Source of the DNA: Corylus avellana | Lineage: Eukaryota > Streptophyta > Magnoliopsida > Fagales > Betulaceae | Length of the DNA: 64,000 nt | Assembly (NCBI RefSeq): GCF_901000735.1 | Contig: NC_081546.1 | Span: 30,177,865 to 30,241,864 of the forward strand | Direction: 5' to 3' | Shown here: in pieces, positions 44,444 through 56,572 of the stretch | Layout of the letters: each line of letters begins with the position of its first letter | Position numbering within the stretch: the first letter of the stretch is position 1 | Made by a program: the position numbers and the translations under genes | The notes under the pieces: generated by a model | The model's input: only the letters and a program-made list of their open reading frames with translations | Told to the model about the DNA's origin: nothing | The model's database searches: none

Positions 44444-46550
44444 CGCTTGCTATAGTAAGCATGAATGATCTTTCACTTTTTCGTGACCCAGAACGACTGA
44501 AAATTCGAATTTATTTTTTTGTTTAACTCAAGAAGTCTGATATTTATCTTATTAAAGTTGATTCGCCCGAAATTTAGAAATTTGGATTTTTTCTTGTTTT
44601 CCACCCTCCATTAAGAATGCATGATGCCGTAATCATGAATGAACTTTCACATTTTCGTGACATCAAACGATCGAAAATTCGATTTTTTTTTTTTTTTTTT
44701 TAGCTCAGAAACTCTGATATTTATCTCATTATGGTTGTTTTAGCCGAAAATCAGGTATTCGGATTTTTTTTCTTGTTTTCCTCCTTTTGAAAAGAACCTA
44801 TGCAAACATAACCAAAAATGGACTTTCGCATTTACGTGACAATGATAGATTGAAAATTCAAATTTCTATTTTTGTTTAACTCAAAAAGTCCGATATTTAT
44901 CTCATTAAGGTTGTTTTGGCAAAAAATCAAATATCTAAATTTTCTCTAGTTTTCCTCCCTCTGAAAAGAACCCATGCAAATGTAAGCCTGAATCAACTTT
45001 CGCATTTTCATTACCCAGAATGATAGAAAATTCGAATTTAATTTTTTGCCTTTCTCATAAACTCTGATATTTATATCATTAAGGTTGTTTCAGATGAAAA
45101 TATAATATTCAGAATTTTTCTTGTTTTTCTCATTCCGAAAAGAACCCCTGCAAATGTAAGCATGAATGAACTTTCACATTTTCGGTCCTCAGAACAACTA
45201 AAAATTTGAATTTTTTTTTTTTTTTTGTCAAGCTCGGAAAGTCCGATATTTATCTCATTAAGGTTTTTTCTGCCAAAAATCAGAGATTTTGTTTTTTTTT
45301 TCCTTATTTTCCTCCATTCGAAAAGAGCGCATTCTATGTAAGTATGAATGAACTTTCGCATTTTCGTGAGCCGGAACGACTGAAAATTTGAATTTCTTTT
45401 TTTTGCCTAACTCCGAAAGTCTGATATTTTTATCATTATTATTGTTTCGGCCGAAAATAAAACATTTGGATTTCTTTTTTTTTTTTTTTTTTTTTTTTTT
45501 TTCCCTCTCGAAATGAACCATGCAAACGGAAACGCATGAATGAACTTTCGCGATTTTCATGATTAAGTGAAAATTTGATATTTTTTTTCTTTTTGTCTTG
45601 CTCAGAAACTCTAATATTTGTTTCATTAAGGTTGTTTCAGCCGAAAATCAGATATTTGGATTTTTTCTTGTCTTTCCCCTTCCTAAAAGAACCCATGCAA
45701 ATGTAAGAATGAATGAAGTTTTGCATTTTCATTACCTAAAACAACTGAAAATTCAAATTTCATTATTTGTCAAGCTCAGAAAGTCCGATATTTATCTCAT
45801 TAAGGTTGTTTCGGCCAAAAATCAGACATTAGAATTTTTTCTTGTTTTCCTCCCTCCTAAATGAACGCATTCTACGTAAGCAAGAATGAACTTTCGTATT
45901 TTCGGGACCCGGAATGACTAAAAATTATAAATTTCTTTTTTTGCCTTACTAAAAAAGTACGATATTTATATGATGATGGTTGTTTCGGCCAAAAATTAGA
46001 CATTTGGATTTTTTCTTGTTTTCGACTTTTTATTATTTTTCTTCCTCCGAAAAGAAAGTGTGCTACTATAAGCATTAATGAACTTTCGCATTTTCATTAC
46101 CCAGAACGACTTAAAATTGGAATTCTTTTTTTAGTCTAGCTCAAAAAGTCCAATATCTATCTCATTCACGTTATTTCGGCTAAAAATCAGACATTTGAAT
46201 TTTTTCTTGTTTTCCTCCTGCCGAAAAGAATGTATGCTACTGTAAGCATGAATAAACTCTCGCATTTTCCTGACCCAGAACCACTGAAAATTCGATTTTT
46301 TTTCTTTTTTTTTTGTCTAGCCCAAAAAGTCCGATACTTATCTCATTAAGGTTGTTTCGGCCGAAAATCAGACATCCGAATTTTTTTCTTGTTTTCCTCC
46401 CTCCAAAAAGAACGCATGCAACCGTAAGCATGAATGAACTTTCTCATTTTCGTGACCCAGAACGACTGAAAATTTGAATTTTTTTTTTTTTTTCTTCTAG
46501 TTCTAAAAGTTCGATATTTATCTCATTAAGGTTGTCTCTGCTGAAAATTA

Positions 46551-49500
46551 GACAGTCGGATTTTTTCTTGTTTTCCTCCCTCTGTAAAGAAAGCATGGTA
46601 TCGTAAGCATGAATAAACTTTTGCATTTTCGTGACCATAAACCACTGAAAATTCGATTTTTTTTTTTTTTTGTCTAGCTCAGAAGGTTCGATATTTATCT
46701 CATTCAGGTTGTTTCGGCTGAAAATCAAACATTCGGATTTTTTTCTTGTTTTCTACCCTCTAAAAAGAAAGCATGAATGAACTTTTGCATTTCGAGGCTC
46801 AAAAGGACCAAAAATTTGAATTTCTTTTTTTCGTCTAGCTAAGAAAGTCCGATATTTATCCCATTAAGGTTGTTTTGGCCGAAAATCACACATTTGCTTT
46901 TTTTCTTGTTTTCCTCCCTCTGGAAAGAACGAATGCTACCGAAAATTATAATTTATTTTATTTTATCTATTAATTTTTTTATTTTTGTGTAGCTCAAAAA
47001 GTCCGATATTTATCTCATTCAGGTTGTTTCGGCTAAAAATCAGACATTCAAATTTTTTCATGTTTTCCTCCCTTCGAAAAGATTGTATGCTACTATAAGC
47101 AGGAATGAACTCTCACATTTTCGTGCCCAAAACCACAGAAAATACGAATTTCTTTTTTTGTCTAGCTTAGAAAGTCCAGTATTTATCTCATTGAAGTTGT
47201 TTCGGTTGAAAATCAGAAATTCAAATTTTTTCCTGTTACCCTAAACAAATCCGAAAAGAACGCATGCTACCATAATCTTGAATGAACTTTCGCCTTTTGT
47301 TCACCCATAACGACTGAAAATTCGAATTTCCTTTTTGTGTAGCTGAGAAAGTCCGATATTTATCTCATTCAGGTTGTTTCGGCTGAAAATTAGACATTCG
47401 ATTTTTTTCTTGTTTTCCTCCCTCCAAAAAGAACGCATGCAACTGTAAGCATGAATGAACTTACTCATTTTCGTGACCCTGAATGACTGAAAATTTAAAT
47501 TTTTTTTTTTTGTTTTCTTCTAGTTCTAAAAGTTCGATATTTATCTCATTAAGGTTGTCTCGGCTGAAAATTAGACAGTCGGATTTTTTCTTGTTTTCCT
47601 CCCTCTGTAAAGAAAGCATGGTACCGTAAGCATGAATAAACTTTCGCATTTTCGTGACCATAAACCACCGAAAATTCGATTTTTTTTTTTTTTTTTGTCT
47701 AGCTCAGAAAGTTTGATATTTATCTTATTCAAGTTGTTTCGGCCGAAAATCAAACATTTGGATTTTTTCTTGTTTTCTACCCTTTGAAAAGAAAGCATGA
47801 ATGAACTTTCGCATTTCGAGGCTCAGAAGGACTAAAAATTCGAATTTCTTTTTTTTATCTAGCTAAGAAAGTCTGATATTTATCTCATTAAGGTTGTTTC
47901 GGCCGAAAATCACACATTCGCTTTTTTTCTTGTTTTCCTCCCTCTGAAAAGAACGAATGCTACCGAAAATTAGAATTTATTTTATTTTATTTATTAATTT
48001 TTTTTTATTTCTGTGTAGCTCAGAAAGTCCAATATTTATCTCATTCAGATGGTTTCGGCTAAAATCAGACATTCAAATTTTTTCATGTTTTCCTCCCTCC
48101 GAAAAGATTGTAGGCTACTATAAGTAGGAATGAACTCTCACATTTTCGTGACCCAAAACCACAGAAAATTCGAATTTCTTTTTTTGTCTAGCTCAGAAAG
48201 TCCAGTATTTATCTCATTGAAGTTGTTTCGGTTGAAAATAAAAAATTCAAATTTTTTCCTGTTACCCTAAACAAATCCGAAAAGAATGCATGCTACCATA
48301 ATCATGAATGAACTTTCGCTTTTTGTTGACCCAGAACGACAAAAATTTCGAATTTCCTTTTTGTGTAGCTCAGAAAGTCCGATATTTATCTCATTCAGGT
48401 TGTTTCGGCTGAAAATTAGACATTCGATTTTTTTCTTGTTTTCCTCCCTCCAAAAGAACGCATGCAACCGTAAGCATGAATGAACTTTCTCATTTTCGTA
48501 ACCCAGAACGACTGAAAATTTGAATTTTTTTTTTTTTTTCTTCTAGTTCTAAAAGTACGATATTTATCTCATTAAGGTTGACTCGGCTGAAAATTAGACA
48601 GTCGGATTTTTTCTTGTTTTCCTCCCTCTGTAAAGAAAGCATGGTACCGTAAGCATGAATAAACTTTCACATTTTCATGACTAGAAACCACTAAAAATTC
48701 GATTTTTATTTTTATTTTTTTTGTTTTTTTTGTCTAGCTCAGAAAGTTTGATATTTATCTCATTCAGGTTGTTTCGGCTGAAAATCAAACATTCGGATTT
48801 TTTCTTGTTTTCTACCCTCTGAAAAAAGAAAGCATGAATGAACTTTCGCATTTCGAGGCCCAGAAGGACTAAAAATTCGAATTTCTTTTTTCGTCTAGCT
48901 AAGAAAGTCCGATATTTATCGCATTAAGGTTGTTTCGGCCGAAAATCACACATTCGCTTTTTTTCTTGTTTTCCTCCCTCTGAAAAGAACGAATGCTATC
49001 GAAAATTAGAATTTATTTTATTTTATTTATTAATTTTTTTAATTTTTGTGTAGCTCAGAAAGTCCGATATTTATCTCATTCAGGTTGTTTCGGCTAAAAA
49101 TCAAACATTCAAATTTTTTCATGTTTTCCTCCCTCCGAAAAGATTGTATGCTACTATAAGCAGGAATGAACTCTCACATTTTCATGACCCAAAACCGCAG
49201 AAAATTCGAATTTCTTTTTTTGTCTACCTCAGAAAGTCCAGTATTTATCTCATTGAAGTTGTTTCGGTTGAAAATCAGAAATTCAAATTTTTTCCTGTTA
49301 CCCTAAACAAATCCGAAAAGAACGCATGCTACCATAATCATGAATGAACTTTCGCTTTTTGTTGACCCAGAACGACTGAAAATTCGAATTTCCTTTTTGT
49401 GTAGCTTAGAAAGTCCGATATTTATCTCATTTAGGTTGTTTCGGCTGAAAATTAGACTTTCGATTTTTTTCTTGTTTTCCACCCTCCAAAAAGAACGCAT

Positions 49501-50071
49501 GCAACCGTAAGCGTGAATGAACTTTCTCATTTTCGTGACCCAGAACGACTGAAAATTTGAATTTTTTTTTTTTTTTGTTTTCTTCTAGTTCTAAAAGTTC
49601 GATATTTATCTCATTAAGGTTGTCTCGGCTGAAAATTAGACAGTCAGATTTTTTCTTGTTTTCCTCCCTCTGTAAAGAAAGCATGGTACCGTAAGCATGA
49701 ATAAACTTTCGCATTTTCGTGACCATAAACCACTGAAAATTCGAATTTTTTTTTTTTTCTTTTTTGTTCTAGCTCAGAAAGTTTGATATTTATCTCATTC
49801 AAGTTGTTTCGGCTGAAAATCAAACATTCGGATTTTTTCTTGTTTTCTACCCTCTAAAAAGAAAGCATGAATGAACTTTCGCATTTCGAGGCTCAGAAGG
49901 ACTAAAAATTTGAATTTCTTTTTTTCGTCTAGCTAAGAAAGTCCGATATTTATCGCATTAAGGTTGTTTCGGCCGAAAATCACACATTCGCTTTTTTTCT
50001 TGTTTTCCTCCCTCTGAAAAGAACGAATGCTACCGAAAATTAGAATTTATTTTATTTTATTTATTAATTTT
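46551..50071 (+). repeat. Higher-order repeat domain II (1023-bp period, six monomers)
   Basis: The variant GACAGTC occurs at about 46551, 47574, 48597 and 49639 (spacings 1023, 1023 and 1042). Each unit has six monomers with private markers in the same order: CATGGTACCGTAAGC, a short monomer with GCATTTCGAGGC, ATTCGCTTTTTTTCTTG, TTTATTTTATTTATTAATTT, a TACTATAAG monomer and TGTTACCCTAAACAAATCC. Units resemble each other far more than neighbouring monomers do. Confidence 0.9.
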
Positions 50072-50171
50072 NNNNNNNNNNNNNNNNNNNNNNNNNNNNN
50101 NNNNNNNNNNNNNNNNNNNNNNNNNNNNNNNNNNNNNNNNNNNNNNNNNNNNNNNNNNNNNNNNNNNNNNN
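50072..50171. other. Assembly gap (100 N)
   Basis: Exactly 100 N, breaking the satellite array within a monomer. Confidence 0.98.
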
Positions 50172-50421
50172 TGAAATAAATGTGCAATTAGACCCTCCAA
50201 AAGTTAAAATGGCGAAATTTTCCTAATTATATGATGAAAGTATAACAGGAAAGTTAAAAATGTGAGGTTGTTTCAAACATAAGCTGCTCCAAGCTTGAGA
50301 GTTGCTTAACTAATAGTACATATATCAGTTTTACATGTCATCCAAATGGGTGATCCTTCTTGATGTGCTTAGTTTTTATGATTTTCTCAACCTTTTTTTC
50401 TCTCTTTAGCCAAGTGTTTTT

Positions 50422-50497
50422 CTTGTATACATCTTGTGTACTTGAGTTACGCCTTTTGCACTTTTCAATGATATCTCGTTTACTTATTAAAAACAAA
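50422..50497 (+). mobile_element. LINE 3' tail fragment
   Basis: CTTGTATACATCTTGTGTAC, TTGAGTTACGCC, TTTTGCACTTTTCAATGATA, TTTACTTATTAAAAA match the LINE 3' tail at 5700-5773. No coding part. Confidence 0.65.
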
Positions 50498-50749
50498 AGC
50501 ACTGCTTAATAAGTTTACCTTCTCTCAACACTTGATTAAACAAGAAAAAAAAAATCATTTCAAAACTTCAAAAATCAACCTCATTCTTATCTGAATTTTC
50601 ATCATGGTACGGTTTTGTTAGTGACTCAATTCTGTTAATTAAATTGCCTGTCCTATAATATGCCTCATGAAATGTATGCCAATCACAACTCCAGACGCAT
50701 GAGATTGGATAGAAGACAAGTATAATAAGAGAGTACGTAATAACTTGAC

Positions 50750-53600
50750 ATACCAAATTAGTGCACCAAACTCTAAAATAATGGCTAAAAGTGTCAATAA
50801 CTTGTTATGAACCTGCTCCAATGCAAAAAAGAATAATTTAGAATGAGTTTAAAATTTTGGTGTGGGGGGGGCGGGGGAGAACAAACAAAGGGCCACCATG
50901 CAACTTACATAGAGAGCACAAAACAAGGCGATGATTATACTTGCAAGATATATGGCTGTAGCATAAATACGAACAGGGTCAAGCATCATTGTCACTTGCC
51001 TCTTGGGGCCTATGAGAAATGCTGTGCTGCCATACAAAAGACCCAACTTAGCATCTGAAGCACACAAAATAGTCATATAGATATGAAATATGTACTCCTA
51101 TGATCTATTTGAAAGATTAAGAAAGATTGCCCACATCAATAAAAAATAAAAATTATTATCCATTGAAAATAATGGCCAAAAGTTTGAAATATATTACAGC
51201 AAATCGCAACCCCAACAAGAGCTCTCATATATCCGTGCATCAAAAAAAAAAAAGAGTGTACTGAACTTTGAAGATTACATTTATACTAGGAAAGATACCA
51301 AGACACAATTTCAAGTCTCAAGTCTCAACTTGAATATCAACAAAAGTAAAGTAGAGGAAACCTAAATTTAAGACCTTACATAAAATGACTAACAGCCTTT
51401 GTCTTCTTTGTCATTTGTTTATAGTCAATCATTTCAAGGCGTTTTAAGCTTAAAAGACATCATCCGTTAGCTTAATTAAAATTGGAAGATATGATCAGAT
51501 TTTGATCACCTCCTAGAGACACAAAACGAACTGAAGAAGCAATCTTATTCTTCACTCTAAAGTCCATTGCTTTTAATATATATGAACAGTGAAAACAAGA
51601 GAAATTCACATAACCTCATCTACATTGCCCATTCCCCTTCCCATCCAGTCCCACCCCCAACCTGGGGCAAAATAAAAAAGAAACACATATGACATGCGCA
51701 TGCAATTATTCAATTAGACAACAGAGCATACAACATAGGAATATAATTACAAACCTTCCGAGTGAAAGTAGGTTGCCAAATGTGAATGTTATACCGAACT
51801 TGACAGGGTTGAAGAATACAAGCATCGACTGTCCATGGAAAGAAAAAATGCACGCATATTAGTCCCCTTGAGTTTTGAAGGCCACCTATATAAATGCAGG
51901 TTACAATTCATTAATATGCACATAAAAATTTGAGACCCCTTTAACTCTACCCTACCCTCATGACAATATCAAGATCTCTTTAATTCTAACTCATGCAAAG
52001 GAGCTATTTCTTGGCAACTTATAACCTCAAATTTCCAGCAAAACCATGAAACAGCATATGTTTTCTAATTCTGCGTCATCTATTCTAAGATGTTTCAGTG
52101 CCTCCCTCATTAAAAGCATGTTTGGAGTGAAATTTACATATTTGATCATATTCAAGGAATATTATGCGACTTATGCCAACTGAAATTTTAATCCGATCAA
52201 GTAAATGCAAGCATGAATTATTTGAAAAAATTATAAGTTAAAAGGTGCACATTACGTCTGAAATTTTGACTTGTCCTCGTATATGTCTCGGCACCAAATG
52301 GAATAGTTTATGATCATTACAGTTCATTGAAGCATAGAATGCTTAAAGTAACAAGTAGCGTCCTTATCTTTTTATCCAACATCATTGAATTATACAAACT
52401 CCTCATATACTAGACTAACAACTAAGAGTGCAAACAAGCAGTGGCAAATGTTGGCAGAAAGCAAGTTATTCTGGTACGGTATAAATTTCCCAGCTGCTTG
52501 CAAAATAGGATGTTCAAAATAAAGGCAATTACCAATCAAATGAGATTAAGCCTCAGTTCAGTTCAGTTGGTAAAAAGCAAGGCAATGTTAGTCAAGATCC
52601 AATAGTCAGCCAATAAATCCTTCATTTTCATTCACTACATTTACTAGTTATTGAGGTTCTTAGCAGAGATATATGTTTGGACAAACAACACTACTTGGCC
52701 ACATTCCCATTCATCTAAATCAAGTCACATCTATTTACTTTCCACTCAAAGCATATATATAGATAACTAAAAATAATGAGTAATAACCAACTAGAAAGGA
52801 AAACACAACTCAAATCATCTAAGGGTCAAAACTTACCAAGAGCGTACAAGTCAAACCAGCAACAAAGCATATGACAAATCCGTTAATTCTCTGCTTAATC
52901 AGAAAGAGAGAGTGAGACAGACTTATTCAGAGCAATCTTATCAAGGAATAGAAAATATTCAAAGTTCGACCAGCAAAACATGGAATACGTTAAGAACAAA
53001 ACTTAGTGGATACTAAGTGAAACTACTGAGCTCAAACAAAACACGCCCAATTAACTAGTAAAGAAAAATGTAGATCTAACCAATCTTAGCTTACGTTGAC
53101 CACCAAACTCAGATGGCAAATCACCCAACTGAGCTTACAGCTTCCTTCAGAGATAAATTTTGCTAGTCATTCTCCATTATCAATATAAATTCCAAAACAC
53201 ACCTAATCCAAACACTACCAATCAAGTCTAGATCCAGAAAGTCCAACGCCTTCCACTATCATTGATCGCATCGACATTTTCATCATACCATTGTAAAACC
53301 TTTCTGCTTAGTTTAAATCCAAGTTTTGCACCAGTTTATAGGGACTACTCTAACTGCAAAAGAATTGCGGATTTAGCTAATCTTTCCCTCGGTTTTATTT
53401 TTATTTTTCTGAGCAACCAAACAGAGGCAAAAGCAAAGACCTACCTGCTTGGTGGACAAGGTGCAGCTGCGATTGAAGTCGTCCATGAAAGAGAAGGAGC
53501 CGTTCGCTTCTAGCGATGCAGCTTGGCGTTCTTCTTCTTCCTCCACCTCCATTCCCACTAGCATCTTCATCTTCTCCAACGCCTGGTTCATCTTGTCCAT
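50750..53600 (-). CDS. SFT2-like vesicle transport protein; last exon not visible
   Basis: Minus-strand exons: 53445-53600 (start ATG at 53600), 52837-52890, 51755-51828, 50909-51026 and 50750-50812. All have GT-AG borders and all joins are in frame. The protein begins MDKMNQALEKMKMLVGMEVE, has FMDDFNRSCTLSTKQ, then four hydrophobic segments (GFVICFVAGLTCTLL; SMLVFFNPVKFGITFTFGNL; AFLIGPKRQVTMMLDPVRIY with AIYLASIIIALFCALY; LLTLLAIILEFGALIWY). This is the Sft2/Got1 family of Golgi tetraspan proteins, which act in retrograde endosome-to-Golgi vesicle fusion (family knowledge). About 155 residues are visible. Relatives have roughly 20 more (SLSYIPFARS-like), expected to the left, where only a LINE tail and the gap are found. 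Confidence 0.88.
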
Positions 53601-53796
53601 TTCGTTATTGTTTTCTCACTCCTTTCCTCGAGAAAAATTGGAGAATGGAGAAACTGGATCTGAGTGAGAATTAGAGTGAGAAAATTGTCGTTGCTTCAAT
53701 TCGCAGCAAATTTTCCGAAACAGGGAAGATGATGATTAATTAATTGAGTAACGCTAGGGAAACCTATTTCCCTCCCCCACTTATCTATTCCCTTAT

Positions 53797-53813
53797 ACGT
53801 GGCATTGCCACGT
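53797..53813. promoter_or_regulatory. ACGTGGC palindrome upstream of SFT2-like gene
   Basis: ACGTGGCATTGCCACGT is an inverted pair of ACGTGGC boxes (ABRE/G-box-like core) about 200 bp upstream of the SFT2-like ATG. It might instead belong to a repeat; similar TGCCACGTC boxes occur near 54200. Confidence 0.35.
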
Positions 53814-54696
53814 CAATGCCACATTCACAAAACAAATAATTTACCCCTTGCATTTCCCAATTTACCCCCATCTCTTACTCAAGAGTCAAGGCCACCCCAA
53901 GTTTCCAACCTTTGACTACTAAATCGAGAGATCTAATAATTGTTACCACCAAATTAGTGCGATTTATTAATTTGGTGGTCATGATGACTCCAATAACTCT
54001 TAAGTGGTGCATTTAGGATGAATGGAGAAGGAAAAGAGAAGAAGAATTTGAATCAATGATCTATGTTTTATAAAATGCGGTCAACAGTCAATTGAACTAT
54101 TTCTTATGAACTATTTCTTTTTTCTTAAAGATGACGTGACAGTGTTACATTGCAATGCGACGTTAATAAAATTTTGTCTGAGAGCTTGACATTACAGTGC
54201 CACGTCAAAGCGCTTAGAAGGTTGAAAATGAACAAAATATCATTTTGAAATTGAGAAGAGCCGACACTTACTTTAAGAAGGGATTTTTTTTTTTTTTCAA
54301 ACAATATTACCTCTCTAGAATAACGGATAGGACTGGTTCCTTTCCATTTCGATCCTTCTCGAGTAAAATGAGGGTTTCTTTAGATTTTCCTAATTATTTT
54401 GATAAAAACTATTTGGGCTGACGCCTGATTTACATCATGTATAAGCCCATTTGGGAGTTTCGTCAGTAAAGGGAGTAGAAAATATTTATATGATTTGGTT
54501 GCCAAAGGCCCAAAAGCTTGCACTCAAAAAAAAAAAAAAAAAATTAAAGTAATATAGAGATAAGTAAATTTAATAATTTAATTAATATTCAAACACTTAC
54601 CAAAATTCCTATGATTTTGCCTCCACGTGTAAACTTTCCAAATCTTGAGTGTTGTTGTTGCAACCATGAGCTTGAATGCATGATATAGCAAATACA
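53814..54696. other. Intergenic
   Basis: AT-rich with poly(T) and poly(A) runs. Repeated GACGTGACAGTGTTACATTG and ACATTACAGTGCCACGTC boxes near 54125-54205 hint at a small inverted repeat. No gene seen. Confidence 0.35.
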
Positions 54697-55228
54697 GATG
54701 TGGGAATAGGATTATCTCCGATTTATTTTGGACTAGAGAATATTCAGCTCTTGGTTAGAATTTTTTCTTAAAAATCCTATAACCACAAATGAGATATCTG
54801 TTCTACTAACAAAAAATAATAATAAAATATTATTTCATATTAAAAAAATATATATAAAATAAAATAATAAAATAATAAGGGGCGGTTGGGTGGCCAGACC
54901 ACCCCATTTGGGGGCTGAGGTGGCCGAAGCCACCCCCAGGCCCTTAGGGTGGTCCGGCCACCCCCAAGGGCCAAACAATTTTTTATTTTTTTTATTTTTT
55001 TCAGATTTGGCCCTTGGGGGTGGCTTGGGGTGGTCCGGCCACCCTATTGCCACCCCTTATTTTTTTATTATTTTATTTTATATTTTTTTTAATATAAAAT
55101 AATATTTTTATTATTATTTTTGGTTAGTAGGACATGTGTCCCATTTATGGCTCTAAAATTTATTTTTATGAACTGGATATTCTTCCGTCTAAAATAGACC
55201 GGAGAGAGGATCCTGTTCCCAAATGTGG
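54697..55228. mobile_element. Fold-back MITE with GC-rich core, ~530 bp
   Basis: The whole element is nearly self-complementary. The outer ends GATGTGGGAATAGGAT and ATCCTGTTCCCAAATGTGG pair. TTCTACTAAC pairs with GGTTAGTAGGA. Inner arms are AT-rich (AAAATAATAATAAAATATT). The core has GGTGGCCAGACCACCCC and GGGGTGGTCCGGCCACCC. It lies between the SFT2-like and the first peroxidase gene. No coding capacity. Confidence 0.85.
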
Positions 55229-55400
55229 GATCATCGCAGATAGTAGTGCATTTATTTCAACAAGCATTATCATGTTAACCATAAGTTTATAGAGGTGGAG
55301 AAAATGGAAAGCCCACTATCACTATAATCTTCAACCTTTTCCTTTTGGTCAATTCCATTTCTGGGGCAACTCTTTTGTACGTACAATCATTTGCATTTAT

Positions 55401-55410
55401 CTATATATAC
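55401..55410 (+). promoter_or_regulatory. TATA box of peroxidase 1
   Basis: CTATATATAC about 100 bp upstream of the ATG at 55506. The flank TGCATTTATCTATATATAC corresponds to the flank of the second copy's TATA region at 60926-60942. Confidence 0.7.
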
Positions 55411-55505
55411 ACTGCTTCCTCTCCACTCCTTATACTACAAACTCCAGTGATCTCTCCCATTAATTTCTTTTGGGTTCTTTCTTTTCCTTAGGCCTTGTTA
55501 TGCTA

Positions 55506-56534
55506 ATGAGATCTCCAAATTTAGTCAAGATGGTTGGTGCCAATTTTCTTTGTGTAGTCTTGCTAGTGGAGATTATAGTAGTGATGAGTGGTCATAGCTA
55601 TGGAGCAAATGGTCTGAGCATGAACTATTACCTCACGAGTTGCCCATTCGCTGAACAAATTGTGAGAAACACAGTTTTCAGAGCTTTGCAGGCTGACCCT
55701 ACCCTTGCAGCTGGCCTTGTTAGAATGCATTTCCATGATTGCTTTGTTGAGGTTCTCTCTCTCTCTCTCTCTTCTTCTTCTTCATTTTTTCTTTGTGGGA
55801 TGTGATGAAAACATGATTTGGTTGTAATAGTTTGTTACTAATGATGATCTTAGAATTAATTTTTTTGTTTTTGCTGTGGATCGAGTAGGGATGTGATGGG
55901 TCGGTTTTGATTGACTCAACGAATGATAACACAGCAGAGAAGGACTCCCTTGCAAATTTGAGCTTAAGAGGATATGAAGTTATCGATGCAGCAAAAGAGG
56001 AGCTTGAAAGAATGTGCCCCGGCGTAGTCTCATGTGCTGATATTGTTGCAATGGCTGCCAGAGATTCAGTATTCTTGGTATAAATATATGGCCAAATCTT
56101 CAAACTTAATCTTCTTTCTTTTTTGTTTTTGTTTTTGTTTTTAATGATTGAGATATTGAAAAAAGAAGTGCTGCACATCCCAAATTTTCTTTTCAAAAGT
56201 TAGTTTCCAAATGATGTGTCACTATCTCATGAGATTTATTATTTTTGGAAGTATGTCACCAACTCATGGGATAGTGACACATCATTTGAAAACCAACTTT
56301 TAGAAAGAAAATTTGGAATGTGTAACATTTATCTATTGAAAATTGGAACAGGCTGGGGGTCCACTATATGGCATACAAAAGGGAAGGAAGGATGGAAGGA
56401 GGTCTAAAGTAGAAGACACATTCAACCTTCCCCCTCCCACCCTCAATGCCTCTCAGCTCATTACCAAGTTTAGGCAGCATGGTTTTAGTGCAGAGGAAAT
56501 GGTGGCTCTTTCTGGTAAATATATATATGTAACA

Positions 56535-56572
<38 letters not shown>

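Larger units (their letters stand above)
39540..50071 (+). repeat. Main satellite array, monomer ~165-190 bp
   Basis: About 10.5 kb of head-to-tail monomers. The conserved order is GATATTTATCTCATTAAGG, GTTTCGGCCGAAAATCAGAC, TTTTTTCTTGTTTTCCTCCC, CGAAAAGAACGCATGCTACC, GTAAGCATGAATGAACTTTC, GCATTTTCGTGACCCAGAAC, GACTGAAAATTCGAATTTCT, a variable T run, and TCTAGCTCAGAAAGTCC. Variants alternate (AACCCATGCAAACG against AACGCTTGCTACCG). Monomer divergence is moderate. The array runs into the gap at 50072, so its true length is unknown. Confidence 0.95.

Noticed and set aside
47235..47260. CCCTAAA telomere-like unit in the satellite
   Set aside because: It occurs once per 1-kb unit within TGTTACCCTAAACAAATCC and never in tandem.
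39540..50071. CRISPR-like array
   Set aside because: The repeats are head-to-tail monomers that vary throughout, with no fixed short repeat and unique spacers, in a plant genome.
46551..50071. Calling the satellite centromeric
   Set aside because: Monomer length and higher-order structure fit, but position, abundance and CENH3 binding cannot be judged from one window.
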